A stretch of DNA of 64,000 bases from Dyella sp. OK004 (GCF_900114495.1 NZ_FOZI01000002.1:992001-1056000), one strand, 5' to 3'; positions 37,207-45,327 are shown, numbered from the stretch's first letter. Notes: generated by a model not told the origin, from the sequence alone. A program made the numbers and translations.

Positions 37207-38871
37207 ATGTCCTCTTCCAGCCCTATCCGACGCGAAGTCGGTCCGTTCGCGCTCATGCTTACCGGCCTGGGTTCCATCATCGGCTCCGGCTGGCTGTTCG
37301 GCGCATGGCGCGCGGCGGGTCTCGCCGGCCCGGGCGCGGTCTGGGCCTGGATACTCGGCGCCGCGATCATCATGACTATCGCGCTGACTTATGCAGAGTT
37401 GGGCTCGATGTTTCCCGAGTCGGGCGGCATGGTGCGCTACAGCCACTACTCGCATGGCTCGCTGGTGGGTTTCATCGGCGCGTGGGCCAACTGGATCGCC
37501 ATCGTGTCGGTGATTCCGGTGGAAGCGGAAGCTTCGGTGCAGTACATGGCTTCGTGGCCATGGCAATGGGCGCATGACTTGTATATGCACATGCCGGACG
37601 GGCATGGCGAACTGTCGGTGCCGGGTTTATGGATCGCCGCCGTGCTGGTGATCATCTACTTCCTGCTCAACTTCTGGAGCGTGAAGTTGTTCGCGCGTTC
37701 CAACACCTTGATTACGGTATTCAAGCTGGTCGTGCCGGCAGCCACCGGCCTGGCACTGATCGCCAGCGGCTTCCACAGCGAGAACTTCTCGGTGGGCGTG
37801 CATGGCGATGCGCACTCGATCGATTTCGCCGCCGTGCTTACCGCCGTCGCCACCGCCGGCATCGTTTTCAGCTTCAACGGTTTCCAGAGTCCGGTGAACC
37901 TCGCAGGCGAAGCACATAACCCGGGCAAGAGCATTCCGTTTGCGGTGATCGGCTCCATCGTGCTGGCCACCATCGTCTACATCATTCTGCAGGTGGCCTA
38001 CATCGGTTCGGTGCCGCCGGACATGCTGGCCAAGGCCGGCTGGCACGGTATCGACTTCCGCTCGCCGTTCGCTGAGCTGGCGATCATCGTCAACCTGCAC
38101 TGGCTGGCGATGCTGTTGTACGTCGACGCCTTCATCAGCCCCAGCGGCACCGGCATCACCTACACCGCCACCACCGCGCGCATGATCTACGGCATGGAGC
38201 GCAACGGCACGCTGCCCAAGATCCTCGGCAGCATCCATCCGAAGTGGGGTATCCCGCGTCCGGCGATGTGGTTCAACCTGCTGGTGTCCTACCTGTTCCT
38301 GTTCAAGTTCCGCGGCTGGGGCACGCTGGCGGCGGTGATCTCGGTAGCGACGATCATTTCGTACCTCACCGGCCCGGTGAGCGCGATGACCCTGCGCCGC
38401 ACCGCGCCGGAACTGCACCGCCCGCTGCGCATCGCCGGCCTGCCGATCCTTGCCGGCGTCGCCTTCATCATGGCGACCGAACTGCTGTATTGGGCCAAGT
38501 GGCCGCTGACCGGCGAGATCATCCTGCTGATGGTCGTCGCGCTGCCGGTGTACTTCTACTACCAGGCCAAGGCTGGCTGGCATGACTTCGGCCGCCAGTT
38601 GAAGGGTGCGTGGTGGCTGATCTGCTACCTACCGACGCTGGCGTTGGTGTCGTGGGCTGGCAGCACCATGTTCGGTGGCGCCGGCTATCTGCCGTACGGC
38701 ATGGACCTGGCCGTGGTCGCGGTGGTGGGCCTGGTGTTCTACGTATGGGGCGTGAAGTCCGGCTGGCGCACGCCGTCAGTGGAAGCTGCGCTGCTGGAAG
38801 CGAAAGCACACCCTGGCGCGCCGGTGGTGCCGCCGGATGAATTCGAGTCCGAGCGCATGACGGGGCATTGA
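37207..38871 (+). CDS. APC-superfamily amino acid permease, aspartate:proton symporter-like
   Basis: A 554-residue transporter with about 12-14 membrane helices. The first helix holds GLGSIIGSGWLFG, the unwound substrate-binding motif of APC permeases, and the FSFNGFQSPVNLAGEAHNPG region in helix 6 is typical. Overall it resembles the Bacillus YveA-type aspartate:proton symporters, so acidic amino acid uptake is the best guess. The ATG at 37207 follows GGGAGCC. It has a 253-bp leader and a strong two-way terminator. Confidence 0.87.
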   Translation: MSSSSPIRREVGPFALMLTGLGSIIGSGWLFGAWRAAGLAGPGAVWAWILGAAIIMTIALTYAELGSMFPESGGMVRYSHYSHGSLVGFIGAWANWIAIVSVIPVEAEASVQYMASWPWQWAHDLYMHMPDGHGELSVPGLWIAAVLVIIYFLLNFWSVKLFARSNTLITVFKLVVPAATGLALIASGFHSENFSVGVHGDAHSIDFAAVLTAVATAGIVFSFNGFQSPVNLAGEAHNPGKSIPFAVIGSIVLATIVYIILQVAYIGSVPPDMLAKAGWHGIDFRSPFAELAIIVNLHWLAMLLYVDAFISPSGTGITYTATTARMIYGMERNGTLPKILGSIHPKWGIPRPAMWFNLLVSYLFLFKFRGWGTLAAVISVATIISYLTGPVSAMTLRRTAPELHRPLRIAGLPILAGVAFIMATELLYWAKWPLTGEIILLMVVALPVYFYYQAKAGWHDFGRQLKGAWWLICYLPTLALVSWAGSTMFGGAGYLPYGMDLAVVAVVGLVFYVWGVKSGWRTPSVEAALLEAKAHPGAPVVPPDEFESERMTGH

Positions 38872-38879
38872 GCACACTC

Positions 38880-38931
38880 TTTGCTACATAAAAAAAACGC
38901 GGCTTCAAGCCGCGTTTTTTTATGTAGCAAA
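38880..38931 (+). terminator. Bidirectional terminator, 52-bp near-perfect palindrome
   Basis: Arms TTTGCTACATA-A(n)-CGCGGCTT and their inverse pair over about 25 bp with one extra A on the left side. The core ACGCGGCTT-CAAGCCGCGT followed by a T run is a classic intrinsic terminator readable in both directions. Confidence 0.92.
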
Positions 38932-39020
38932 CATGCCCCTGTTTATAGTTCGTGTCCGCACGCTAGGATCAGCGGAATCAAGGGAGCCGTGTCGGCCAGC
39001 CCAGCATCAAGGAGGATGTT

Positions 39021-39284
39021 ATGACGCCTTTTCTATGGTTTAGCCTGTCGCTCCGCATTATCGGTGCATGGACAATCGTCACCGGCCTCGAAATGGCGGT
39101 AACGGCGTTCAACGTTACCCGTGGCTTGAGCAATGCACTGGAATACTCAGCCTGGGCATTCTTCAATCAAACCATTGCGCATCTGGTGATCGGTCTTGTA
39201 CTGGTCAAATTTGCGCCGTTGCTCGCGCAATGGGCCTACCCTCGCGCTAAAGCCTCTTTGCAAGAGGAAGGCGCCGAAGCCTGA
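39021..39284 (+). CDS. Small two-helix membrane protein, unknown
   Basis: An 87-residue protein with an excellent ribosome-binding site AAGGAGG at 39009-39015. Two hydrophobic helices are visible at about 5-28 (FLWFSLSLRIIGAWTIVTGLEM) and 46-67 (FFNQTIAHLVIGLVLVKFA), with a charged C-terminal tail. I do not recognise the family. It stands alone between the permease terminator and the convergent hom gene. Good initiation signals and codon use like its neighbours support that it is real. Confidence 0.65.
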   Translation: MTPFLWFSLSLRIIGAWTIVTGLEMAVTAFNVTRGLSNALEYSAWAFFNQTIAHLVIGLVLVKFAPLLAQWAYPRAKASLQEEGAEA

Positions 39285-39322
39285 TCACGGATTGAGGCAG
39301 GTCGGTACATCCACAACCTGCC

Positions 39323-40408
39323 TCAGGCAAGAGCCAGCACGTCGCCAAGCAGTGCCTGCGCCGTCACTTCCGGCCCTGCGCCCGGCCCCTGGATTACCAG
39401 CGGCTGCGAGTGATAGCGGGTGGTGGTGAGGGCGAACTGGTTGTCGGTGCCGTAGAGGCGTGCAGCGGGGTGTGTGACCGGCACTTCGACCAGTCCGACG
39501 CGCGCGCGGCCGCGCTGGTTGAGTCGGGCCAGGAAACGCAGCACACCGCCGCGCGCTTTCGCTTCCGCGTGACGCGCAGCCAGCGGTGCATCGAGTTCTT
39601 CGAGGCGTGACAGAAAGGTCTCGGTGTCAACCCCGCGCAGCGCTTCGGGCACCAGACTTTCCACTTCCACTTCATCGGTACCCAGGGCGAAGCCGGCGTT
39701 GCGCGCGATGATCAGCAGCTTGCGTGCTACGTCTTCGCCGGAAAGGTCAGAACGCGGATCCGGCTCGGTGTAGCCGAGCTTGCGCGCCTCACGCAGCAGC
39801 GCGGAAAACGGCTGACTGCCGTCGTACTGGTTGAACAGATAGGACAGCGAGCCGGAGAACACGCCTTCGAGCGTGAGCAAAGCGTCGCCACAGCCGCGCA
39901 GGCGGCGCAGGGTGGAGAGAACCGGCAGGCCGGCACCCACGGTCGCGGCGTCGCCGTAGCGCGCGCCATTCGCGGTGGCTGCCTGCAGTGCGCGCCAGCC
40001 CGGCAACTCGCCGCCAGCCAATGCCTTGTTGGCCGTGACCACGTGATAGCCCTTGGCCAGCCATTCCGAGTGACGCGCAGCAAGGCCCGCATTGGCCGTC
40101 GCGTCGATGATCACCTTGACCGCCGCACCGCTGGTGTCGAGCGCGGCCAACAAGGTGGCGTCGTTACGCGGATCGCCAAGCTGCTTGAGCTTTTCGCGCA
40201 GGCCGCGATCGGCCAGCTGCGCGGGATCAGTCTGCTGGCGGCGTGAATTGGCGGCGCCGACCAGGCGCAATGAAGCAGCTGCCGGCGTGTTCAACAGCTT
40301 GAGCAGCGCACCGCCAACCACCCCGGTGCCGAGCAGCACCATGGCGATGCCCGATGCGGCAGCAGGTGCCGTAGCTGGCGCTGACGCTTCGGCGAGCACC
40401 GCGCTCAT
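39323..40408 (-). CDS. hom: Homoserine dehydrogenase
   Basis: A 361-residue NAD(P)-dependent enzyme converting aspartate semialdehyde to homoserine. The Rossmann motif is VLLGTGVVGGALL (about 24-36), the NKALAGGELPGW segment follows the central strand, and the catalytic region GVFSGSLSYLFNQYDG / GYTEPDPRSDLSGEDVARK matches the C-terminal half of E. coli ThrA/MetL. It lacks the N-terminal aspartokinase and any C-terminal ACT domain, so allosteric control by threonine seems absent. The ATG overlaps the metB stop by ATGA (40405-40408). It is the third gene of the metX-metB-hom operon. Confidence 0.93.
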   Translation of the reverse strand: MSAVLAEASAPATAPAAASGIAMVLLGTGVVGGALLKLLNTPAAASLRLVGAANSRRQQTDPAQLADRGLREKLKQLGDPRNDATLLAALDTSGAAVKVIIDATANAGLAARHSEWLAKGYHVVTANKALAGGELPGWRALQAATANGARYGDAATVGAGLPVLSTLRRLRGCGDALLTLEGVFSGSLSYLFNQYDGSQPFSALLREARKLGYTEPDPRSDLSGEDVARKLLIIARNAGFALGTDEVEVESLVPEALRGVDTETFLSRLEELDAPLAARHAEAKARGGVLRFLARLNQRGRARVGLVEVPVTHPAARLYGTDNQFALTTTRYHSQPLVIQGPGAGPEVTAQALLGDVLALA

Positions 40409-41595
40409 GCAAGCACCCGGCGTTTCGACGCCAGCGAAACCTGTGCACGGACCAGCGCGGCATCGAGATCGCGCAGCAGATCGTCGCCGTCCTCGATGCC
40501 TACGGACAGACGCAGCAGGCTGTCGGCGATGCCGGCGGCGCGGCGCGCCTCTGGTGCCATCGATGCATGGGTCATCGACGCGGGATGAGCGATGAGACTT
40601 TCCACACCGCCCAACGACTCGGCCAGCGAGAAGTACTGCAAGCCGTCGACGAAAGCCTCGATCTGCGCCACATCGCCTTCCAGCTCGAAGCTGAGCATGG
40701 CGCCGAAGCCTTGCTGCTGGCGTGCCGCCAGCGCGTGGCCCACGTGACTTTCGAGGCCCGGATAGTAGACCTTGCGAATGGCCGCATGGCCGTCCAGACG
40801 CTCGGCGATGCGCACTGCGTTTTCCTGGTGCTGCCGCAGGCGCACGTTCAGGGTGCGCAAGCCACGCAGCGTGAGGAAGCTGTCGAACGGTGCGCCGGTG
40901 AGGCCGTTGCAGTTGCCCCACCACTTGAGCTGCTCGGCAACCGCCGCGTCGCGCGCAATCACCGCGCCGCCGACCACGTCGCTGTGACCGTTGATGTACT
41001 TGGTGGTGGAGTGCACTACCACGTCCGCGCCCAGCACGAGCGGTTGCTGCAGCGCCGGCGAAAGGAAGGTGTTGTCCACCACCACCAGTGCGCCGACGGC
41101 ATGCGCGGCCTGTGCCACATGGCGGACATCGGTAATACGCAACAGCGGATTGGACGGCGTCTCCACCCACACCAGCGCGGGCTTGGACGCGAGGCCAGCG
41201 GCCAGTGCCACGCTGTCGGTGAGGTCGACAAACTCGACGCTGAAGCGCCCTTTCTTCGCCCACGCATCCAGCAACCTCCAGGTGCCACCGTAGCAATCGT
41301 GCGCAGCGAGGATCCTGGCGCCGGCCGGCACCAGTTCCAGCGCCAGCGCCACCGCGGACATGCCGCTGGACGTCACCACCGCACCCGCTCCCTGCTCCAG
41401 CTCCGCCAGCGCATTACCCAGCTGATCGCGCGTGGGGTTCCCGCTGCGCGAGTAATCGTAAGCGCGCTTGCCGCCCAGCCCTTCAAAGGCGTAGTTGGTC
41501 GACAGATGCAGCGGCGGCACCACGGCGCCATGCTGGGTATCGGACTCAATGCCGGCGCGCACGGCGCGGGTACAGGGGGCGGGGGTGTCGCTCAT
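40405..41595 (-). CDS. metB: Cystathionine gamma-synthase family PLP enzyme
   Basis: A 396-residue Cys/Met-metabolism PLP enzyme. K199 in DVVVHSTTKYINGHSDV forms the internal aldimine, and YDYSRSGNPTRDQL and VWVETPSNPLLRITD are family signatures. It joins O-acyl-homoserine with cysteine to give cystathionine. The position after metX and before hom supports a gamma-synthase rather than a lyase. MetB and O-acylhomoserine sulfhydrylases are hard to tell apart by eye, so direct sulfhydrylation is a possible alternative. The ATG at 41595 lies 67 nt after the metX stop. Confidence 0.9.
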   Translation of the reverse strand: MSDTPAPCTRAVRAGIESDTQHGAVVPPLHLSTNYAFEGLGGKRAYDYSRSGNPTRDQLGNALAELEQGAGAVVTSSGMSAVALALELVPAGARILAAHDCYGGTWRLLDAWAKKGRFSVEFVDLTDSVALAAGLASKPALVWVETPSNPLLRITDVRHVAQAAHAVGALVVVDNTFLSPALQQPLVLGADVVVHSTTKYINGHSDVVGGAVIARDAAVAEQLKWWGNCNGLTGAPFDSFLTLRGLRTLNVRLRQHQENAVRIAERLDGHAAIRKVYYPGLESHVGHALAARQQQGFGAMLSFELEGDVAQIEAFVDGLQYFSLAESLGGVESLIAHPASMTHASMAPEARRAAGIADSLLRLSVGIEDGDDLLRDLDAALVRAQVSLASKRRVLA

Positions 41596-41662
41596 GGTGA
41601 ATCTCCGTGTCGTGCTTGGTGCCCGGTGATGCGGATCGGGCGATGCGTGGGGACGTAAAGGG

Positions 41663-42700
41663 TCAGGCCAGGGCTTCGCGCAACAGCGGCGCAAGGCGGT
41701 CGGTTTCCTTGAGGAAGGCGTCGTGTCCGTAGGGCGACTCGAGCACTTCCAACGTGGCGGGGCCGTACAGGCGGCGCTGCAGTTCGCACAGGTCGGACAG
41801 CGGCACTAGGCGATCGGACGGAAAGCCGATCAGCGTGGCCGGCGCGGCAACCTGCTCGGGTGTCACGTCATGCAGGTCGATGGATTCGGATAGAGCCAGG
41901 AAGCGCTCGACGTCGAAGCGTTCGACGAAGCTGCGACCTGCGTGCTCCAGGTAATCCTCGACCGGGAAACGGAAGCGGCCGTCACGGAATTCCGGCGCGG
42001 CGGTGAAGCGGCGCGAGAACTCCTCGCTGCCACGATACGTGGTCATGGCCAACTGACGGGCCAGCGCCAGCGCCTGTTCCGGCTGGCCGGTGCTCTGGCC
42101 GAGACGCACGATGCCGCGCTGTACCGAGCGCTGCGCCGTGGCGAGGGGATGCGGACGGTGCGCGCCGGCGAGCAGCACGAGGCGGCCCAGTGCATAGGGA
42201 TGACGTGCGGCGAAGGCGAGCGCAGCCATCGCGCCGTAGGAGGAGCCGATGAAGGCATGCACACGGCCGATACCCAGCGACTCGACCAGGGCGGCCAGCG
42301 CGTCGGCCTGATCCTCGCTGGAGATGGCGTCGACGCCTTCGAGATCGGCCGGGACAATCCAGTCGATCGACAGTACGCGGTAGCGATCCAGATCCACCGG
42401 CAGGCCGGCGCCCACCACCTCCTGCCACCAACCCTGCGCCGCCTCGCTATCCAGCGCGACCACGTCGCGGCTGGCCGAGATGCCGCCCTGCACGATTACC
42501 GTCGGCGCATCCGGCGCACCGCACCACAGATAACGCACATCGACTTCGCAGGGACGGCTGCCGTACTTGGGCGTGAAACGCACGCGGCGGGAGCTGCGTT
42601 GGGTGGCGAGGCGTTGCGTGGTGAGATCCGAGCGCGCGGCACCCGCCAACGTACAGTGGCTGGATGGGCTGGTCGGAACGGGCTGGGGCTGGCTGGACAT
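41663..42700 (-). CDS. metX: Homoserine O-acyltransferase (MetX type)
   Basis: A 345-residue alpha/beta-hydrolase-fold acyltransferase that activates homoserine in methionine synthesis. The nucleophile S154 lies in FIGSSYGAMAAL, the Asp in IGFPSDRLVPLSDL and the His in SPYGHDAFLKE. Several gammaproteobacterial MetX proteins use succinyl-CoA rather than acetyl-CoA; the sequence alone does not let me decide. The ATG at 42700 follows CCGGAGAG, a ribosome-binding site that can pair with a complementary CTCTCCGG in the leader. The gene heads the metX-metB-hom operon behind a SAM-I riboswitch. Confidence 0.93.
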   Translation of the reverse strand: MSSQPQPVPTSPSSHCTLAGAARSDLTTQRLATQRSSRRVRFTPKYGSRPCEVDVRYLWCGAPDAPTVIVQGGISASRDVVALDSEAAQGWWQEVVGAGLPVDLDRYRVLSIDWIVPADLEGVDAISSEDQADALAALVESLGIGRVHAFIGSSYGAMAALAFAARHPYALGRLVLLAGAHRPHPLATAQRSVQRGIVRLGQSTGQPEQALALARQLAMTTYRGSEEFSRRFTAAPEFRDGRFRFPVEDYLEHAGRSFVERFDVERFLALSESIDLHDVTPEQVAAPATLIGFPSDRLVPLSDLCELQRRLYGPATLEVLESPYGHDAFLKETDRLAPLLREALA

Positions 42701-42777
42701 CACGCTCTCCGGTTGGCATCGCCCTGCGGATCCGGAGAGGTCGCCACGCCTCCGGCAGAGCATGCCGGCGCGAAGCT
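42701..42777 (-). promoter_or_regulatory. Expression platform between the SAM-I riboswitch and metX
   Basis: The metX ribosome-binding segment CCGGAGAG (just before the ATG) is perfectly complementary to CTCTCCGG about 30 nt upstream. CTCTCC can instead pair with GGGAGAG, which includes the 3' strand of riboswitch helix P1. This gives mutually exclusive structures that hide the start site when SAM holds P1 together. There is no T run, so control of translation is more likely than termination. Confidence 0.6.
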
Positions 42778-42893
42778 CTCCCATCTCTCGGCGGCGCTGT
42801 AGCGCCTCCGCAGGAGTTGGCACCGTCGCGGAATGGATCCCGCAGGTTGCCCCGGCTTCAAAGGGCCTGTCCCTCAGCCGGTCTCGATGAGTA
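42778..42893 (-). ncRNA. SAM-I (S-box) riboswitch
   Basis: The minus strand contains the conserved S-box core in order: CTCATCGAGA at the start of P1/P2, GAGGGACAGGCCCTTTGAAGC (joining and kink-turn region), GGGGCAACC, then GACGGTGCCAACTCC, and a P4 hairpin GGCGCTACAGCGCC. The 3' strand GATGGG pairs with CTCATC to close P1. It lies directly upstream of metX, the classic target, and should switch the operon off when S-adenosylmethionine is plentiful. Confidence 0.92.
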
Positions 42894-42899
42894 GAACGG

Positions 42900-42929
42900 A
42901 CTGTATCGATGCAAAGTCTACTGTGTCAA
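42900..42929 (-). promoter_or_regulatory. Sigma-70-like promoter of the metX operon
   Basis: On the minus strand a perfect -35 hexamer TTGACA (42929-42924) and TACAGT (42905-42900, four of six matches to the -10 consensus) are spaced by 18 nt. Transcription would start near 42892-42894, exactly at the 5' edge of the riboswitch. Confidence 0.65.
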
Positions 42930-42930
42930 T

Positions 42931-42954
42931 AGACGTCTAAACGTCTACACATCC
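42931..42954. promoter_or_regulatory. Tandem met boxes, candidate MetJ-like operator
   Basis: Consecutive 8-mers AGACGTCT (42931-42938), AAACGTCT (42939-42946) and the weaker ACACATCC (42947-42954) follow the tandem arrangement of E. coli MetJ operators; the first is identical to the met-box consensus. They abut the -35 box of the metX promoter and also lie upstream of the divergent dioxygenase gene. No metJ gene is in the window. Confidence 0.6.
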
Positions 42955-43071
42955 ATTTCGCGACATTGGCCAAAATCCTATAGCCGTCCAAAGGCCCGGA
43001 AGGCGCATGGCTGCGCCATATGCGGCCTCCCGCGAGGCGTTATGATGGGCTTCCCCTCAAGCCTCCCCGCC

Positions 43072-43809
43072 ATGACCGACCACCAGGCCTCCAGCCCCGA
43101 AACCCTGCAAACCCTGATCCGCCAGGACGGCTTTGCCTTTGTTACGCCCGAAACCATGCGCCGCCTGCTGGCACCCACCGGCCATCTGGTGGACTGGACC
43201 GCGTTTGCCGCCAGCTGGGAGCAGTTGGGGCCGGATACCTACCTGGCCGCCAAGGGCCGCCACCGCCGGCGCCGCCATGCAGTGTTCTCGGCCGGCCCGG
43301 CCGGCGGGTTCACGCGCCCGCCGCATCAGCCGCACTATCAGAGTCTCGACTACAACAGTCTGCAGGGCGGTATCGAGCGCTGGTTTGAGCCGGTGCTGCC
43401 AGCTATTGCCGATGGTTCGAGCATGCAGTGCATCCTGCATTTCTGTCGCGACTTCTTCGGCACACTCGCGCCGTCCGTTCGCCAGTGGCATGTCGAGGTG
43501 CATCAGTTCCGTATCGAGGCGCGCATCGGCGAGGCCGGCGAGCCCACCCCCGAAGGCGTCCATCGCGACGGTGTGGACTATGTGCTAGTGCTGCTGATCG
43601 ATCGGGTGAATATCGAAAGCGGCACCACCAGCATCCACGCACCGGATGGCGAGCTATTGGGCAGCTTCACGCTCACCCACCCGCTGGACGCCGCCCTGGT
43701 CGACGATGCCCGCGTCTGCCATGGCGTCACTGCCGTCACACCGCACGACCCCACCCAGCCGGCGCATCGCGATGTGCTGGTGGTGACGTTCCGCGCGGTC
43801 GAAAGCTAG
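43072..43809 (+). CDS. 2OG-Fe(II) dioxygenase family protein, amino-acid-hydroxylase-like
   Basis: A 245-residue protein with the iron facial triad H164-x-D166 (EGVHRDGVDY) and H217 (ARVCHGVTAV), and R241 near the C-terminus to hold 2-oxoglutarate. The layout resembles the 2OG-Fe dioxygenase family that includes bacterial isoleucine/methionine-type amino-acid hydroxylases. The substrate is not known, but its position divergent from the methionine operon, sharing a control region with met boxes, makes a sulfur or branched amino acid plausible. An ATG at 43042 or 43045 is an alternative start. The nested inverted-repeat element follows about 30 bp after its stop. Confidence 0.8.
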   Translation: MTDHQASSPETLQTLIRQDGFAFVTPETMRRLLAPTGHLVDWTAFAASWEQLGPDTYLAAKGRHRRRRHAVFSAGPAGGFTRPPHQPHYQSLDYNSLQGGIERWFEPVLPAIADGSSMQCILHFCRDFFGTLAPSVRQWHVEVHQFRIEARIGEAGEPTPEGVHRDGVDYVLVLLIDRVNIESGTTSIHAPDGELLGSFTLTHPLDAALVDDARVCHGVTAVTPHDPTQPAHRDVLVVTFRAVES

Positions 43810-43839
43810 GAAGCAGACGAACCGGCGAGGCCGTCTCCA

Positions 43840-44128
43840 GGGCCCCTCAGATCTGTTCCACGCAGGCGTCACCGTTGTTGTTTGCGCGCAGCTCGCCGTT
43901 GCGTTGGCGAAGGCAGACTGGATGTCTGTCGAGACAGCGCGGCGGCGAGCTGCGCGCAAACAACAACGGCCCAACCTTTTGTTTTCAGATGCGTGGGTGA
44001 TCTCCCGAAGGCGCGCTGCGGTCACCGCGCGGCTCGACCTGACGGCCAGTCAGGCGCTTCACCACGCGGTGACCGCAGCGCGCCTTCGGGAGATCATGCC
44101 GCCTGCGTGGAACAGATCTGAGGGGCCC
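43840..44128. repeat. Three nested perfect inverted repeats (cloverleaf-capable element)
   Basis: Outer arms of 29 bp (43840-43868 and 44100-44128) are perfectly inverted. Inside them are two perfect hairpins: 27-bp arms 43872-43898 / 43943-43969, and 32-bp arms 43998-44029 / 44065-44096. The two loops contain smaller stems (CAGAC/GTCTG and CCTGAC/GTCAGG). A 28-nt AT-richer spacer (43970-43997) joins the two hairpins. As single strand it would fold into a three-way junction. No coding sequence or T-run terminator is apparent; origin and role are unknown. Confidence 0.9.
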
Positions 44129-44179
44129 AGGCTATGCTGCACCCGCTACCCGTTCCGGGTGTTACTCAGGGGAACCCAC

Positions 44180-44533
44180 GTGTCCACCATCGCCAGTCTC
44201 GTGATCGCCCTCGTCGCCTTGCTACACCTGTGGTTCCTGGTGCTGGAGATGTTCCTGTGGGACAAACCGGCGGGGCGCCGGGCTTTCGGCACGACCGCAG
44301 AGTTCGCCGCACAGTCGAAAGTGCTGGCCGCCAATCAGGGGTTGTACAACGGCTTTCTGGCGGCAGGTCTGATCTGGGGCTTGTGGCTCGGCGACAGCGG
44401 CATGCCAGTGAAATACTTCTTCCTTATCTGCGTACTGATCGCCGGCATCTATGGCGGGCTTACAGCCAGCCGCAAGATTCTCTGGATCCAGGCACTGCCC
44501 GCAGCACTCGGCCTTGTCCTGCTTTGGCTTTGA
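44180..44533 (+). CDS. DUF1304 family membrane protein
   Basis: A 117-residue protein with four membrane helices at about 3-25, 48-68, 74-93 and 99-117. The N-terminal TIASLVIALVALLHLWFLVLEMFLW and the NQGLYNGFLAAGLIWG segment match the DUF1304 family, whose function is unknown. The start is a GTG at 44180, with AGGGGAA eight bases upstream. Reading further upstream in frame would run through the inverted-repeat element, which I regard as non-coding. The M24 peptidase gene follows 22 nt later, so the two may form an operon. Confidence 0.85.
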   Translation: MSTIASLVIALVALLHLWFLVLEMFLWDKPAGRRAFGTTAEFAAQSKVLAANQGLYNGFLAAGLIWGLWLGDSGMPVKYFFLICVLIAGIYGGLTASRKILWIQALPAALGLVLLWL

Positions 44534-44555
44534 TATTCACCCAGCTTTCCCAGCT

Positions 44556-45236
44556 ATGACTACGACCACCCCGACACCCTCCCGCGAAGCGGTCGGCACC
44601 AGCTTTGACCCCAAAGCCATGCAGCACGCACGGGAACAAAGCTGGGCCGCGCTGCGCGGCATTTGCGAGCGCATGCGCCCTGGCATCAGCGAAGACGAAG
44701 CGAAAGCCGAAGCCGCCGAAGTGTTCAAAGCACTCGGCATGGAGCGGCTATGGCACCCGGTGATCATCCGCATCGGCGAAAACACCACCAAGATCTACCG
44801 CGAGCGTTCGACGCCCGATGTGCGGCTGGGCGAGAACGACATCTACTTCATCGATCTCGGCCTGGTCTTCGATGGCCATGAAGGCGATGTCGGCGACACC
44901 TTCGTCACCGGCCATGCCCCCGAGAAGCTGGCCTGCGCCGAGGCCGCACGCATGCTGTTCAAGCGGGTCGCCGACGCGTGGCGCACGCAAGAGCTGAGCG
45001 GCGAGGCTCTGTATGCCTTTGCCGGCGAGCAGGCCGAGGCGATGGGCTGGCGCCTGAATCACGCCATCAAAGGCCACCGCGTCAGCGACTTTCCCCATTC
45101 GGTACACAAGGCCGGCGATCTTGGCGAACTGGGCGCCACGCCTTCGGGCGGCTTGTGGATTCTGGAAATCCAGATCGCGCATCCTTCCGAACCCTATGGC
45201 GCGTTCTACGAAGATCTGTTGACCCGCACGCCGTAG
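44556..45236 (+). CDS. M24 family metallopeptidase-like protein
   Basis: A 226-residue protein with the pita-bread fold of methionine aminopeptidase, prolidase and creatinase. Candidate metal ligands are the two Asp in YFIDLGLVFDGHEGDVGDTF, a His in the AIKGHRVSDFPHSVHK region, and Glu in LWILEIQIAH. It is shorter than prolidases and lacks their N-terminal domain. It is also shorter than typical MetAP (about 260), so it is probably a variant M24 enzyme of unknown substrate. Some M24 proteins are catalytically dead binding proteins; the visible ligands argue against that here but do not prove activity. Confidence 0.8.
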   Translation: MTTTTPTPSREAVGTSFDPKAMQHAREQSWAALRGICERMRPGISEDEAKAEAAEVFKALGMERLWHPVIIRIGENTTKIYRERSTPDVRLGENDIYFIDLGLVFDGHEGDVGDTFVTGHAPEKLACAEAARMLFKRVADAWRTQELSGEALYAFAGEQAEAMGWRLNHAIKGHRVSDFPHSVHKAGDLGELGATPSGGLWILEIQIAHPSEPYGAFYEDLLTRTP

Positions 45237-45327
45237 TCCAAGGCTGAGCCACGTCCCTGTCACCCCTCCAACACGCGCTTATCAGCGTATCGATTACCAT
45301 GCACTCTCCTTCCCCCGAGTGCACGGC

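Noticed and set aside
43840-44128. Interpretation of the nested repeat as a retron or integron cassette array
   Set aside because: No reverse transcriptase or integron integrase is present in the window, and the arms lack attC core sites; kept only as a possibility to test.
43904-44179. In-frame N-terminal extension of the DUF1304 gene through the inverted repeats
   Set aside because: The extension is rich in Arg, encoded by hairpin arms, and a GTG with a good ribosome-binding site at 44180 starts exactly at the conserved membrane domain.
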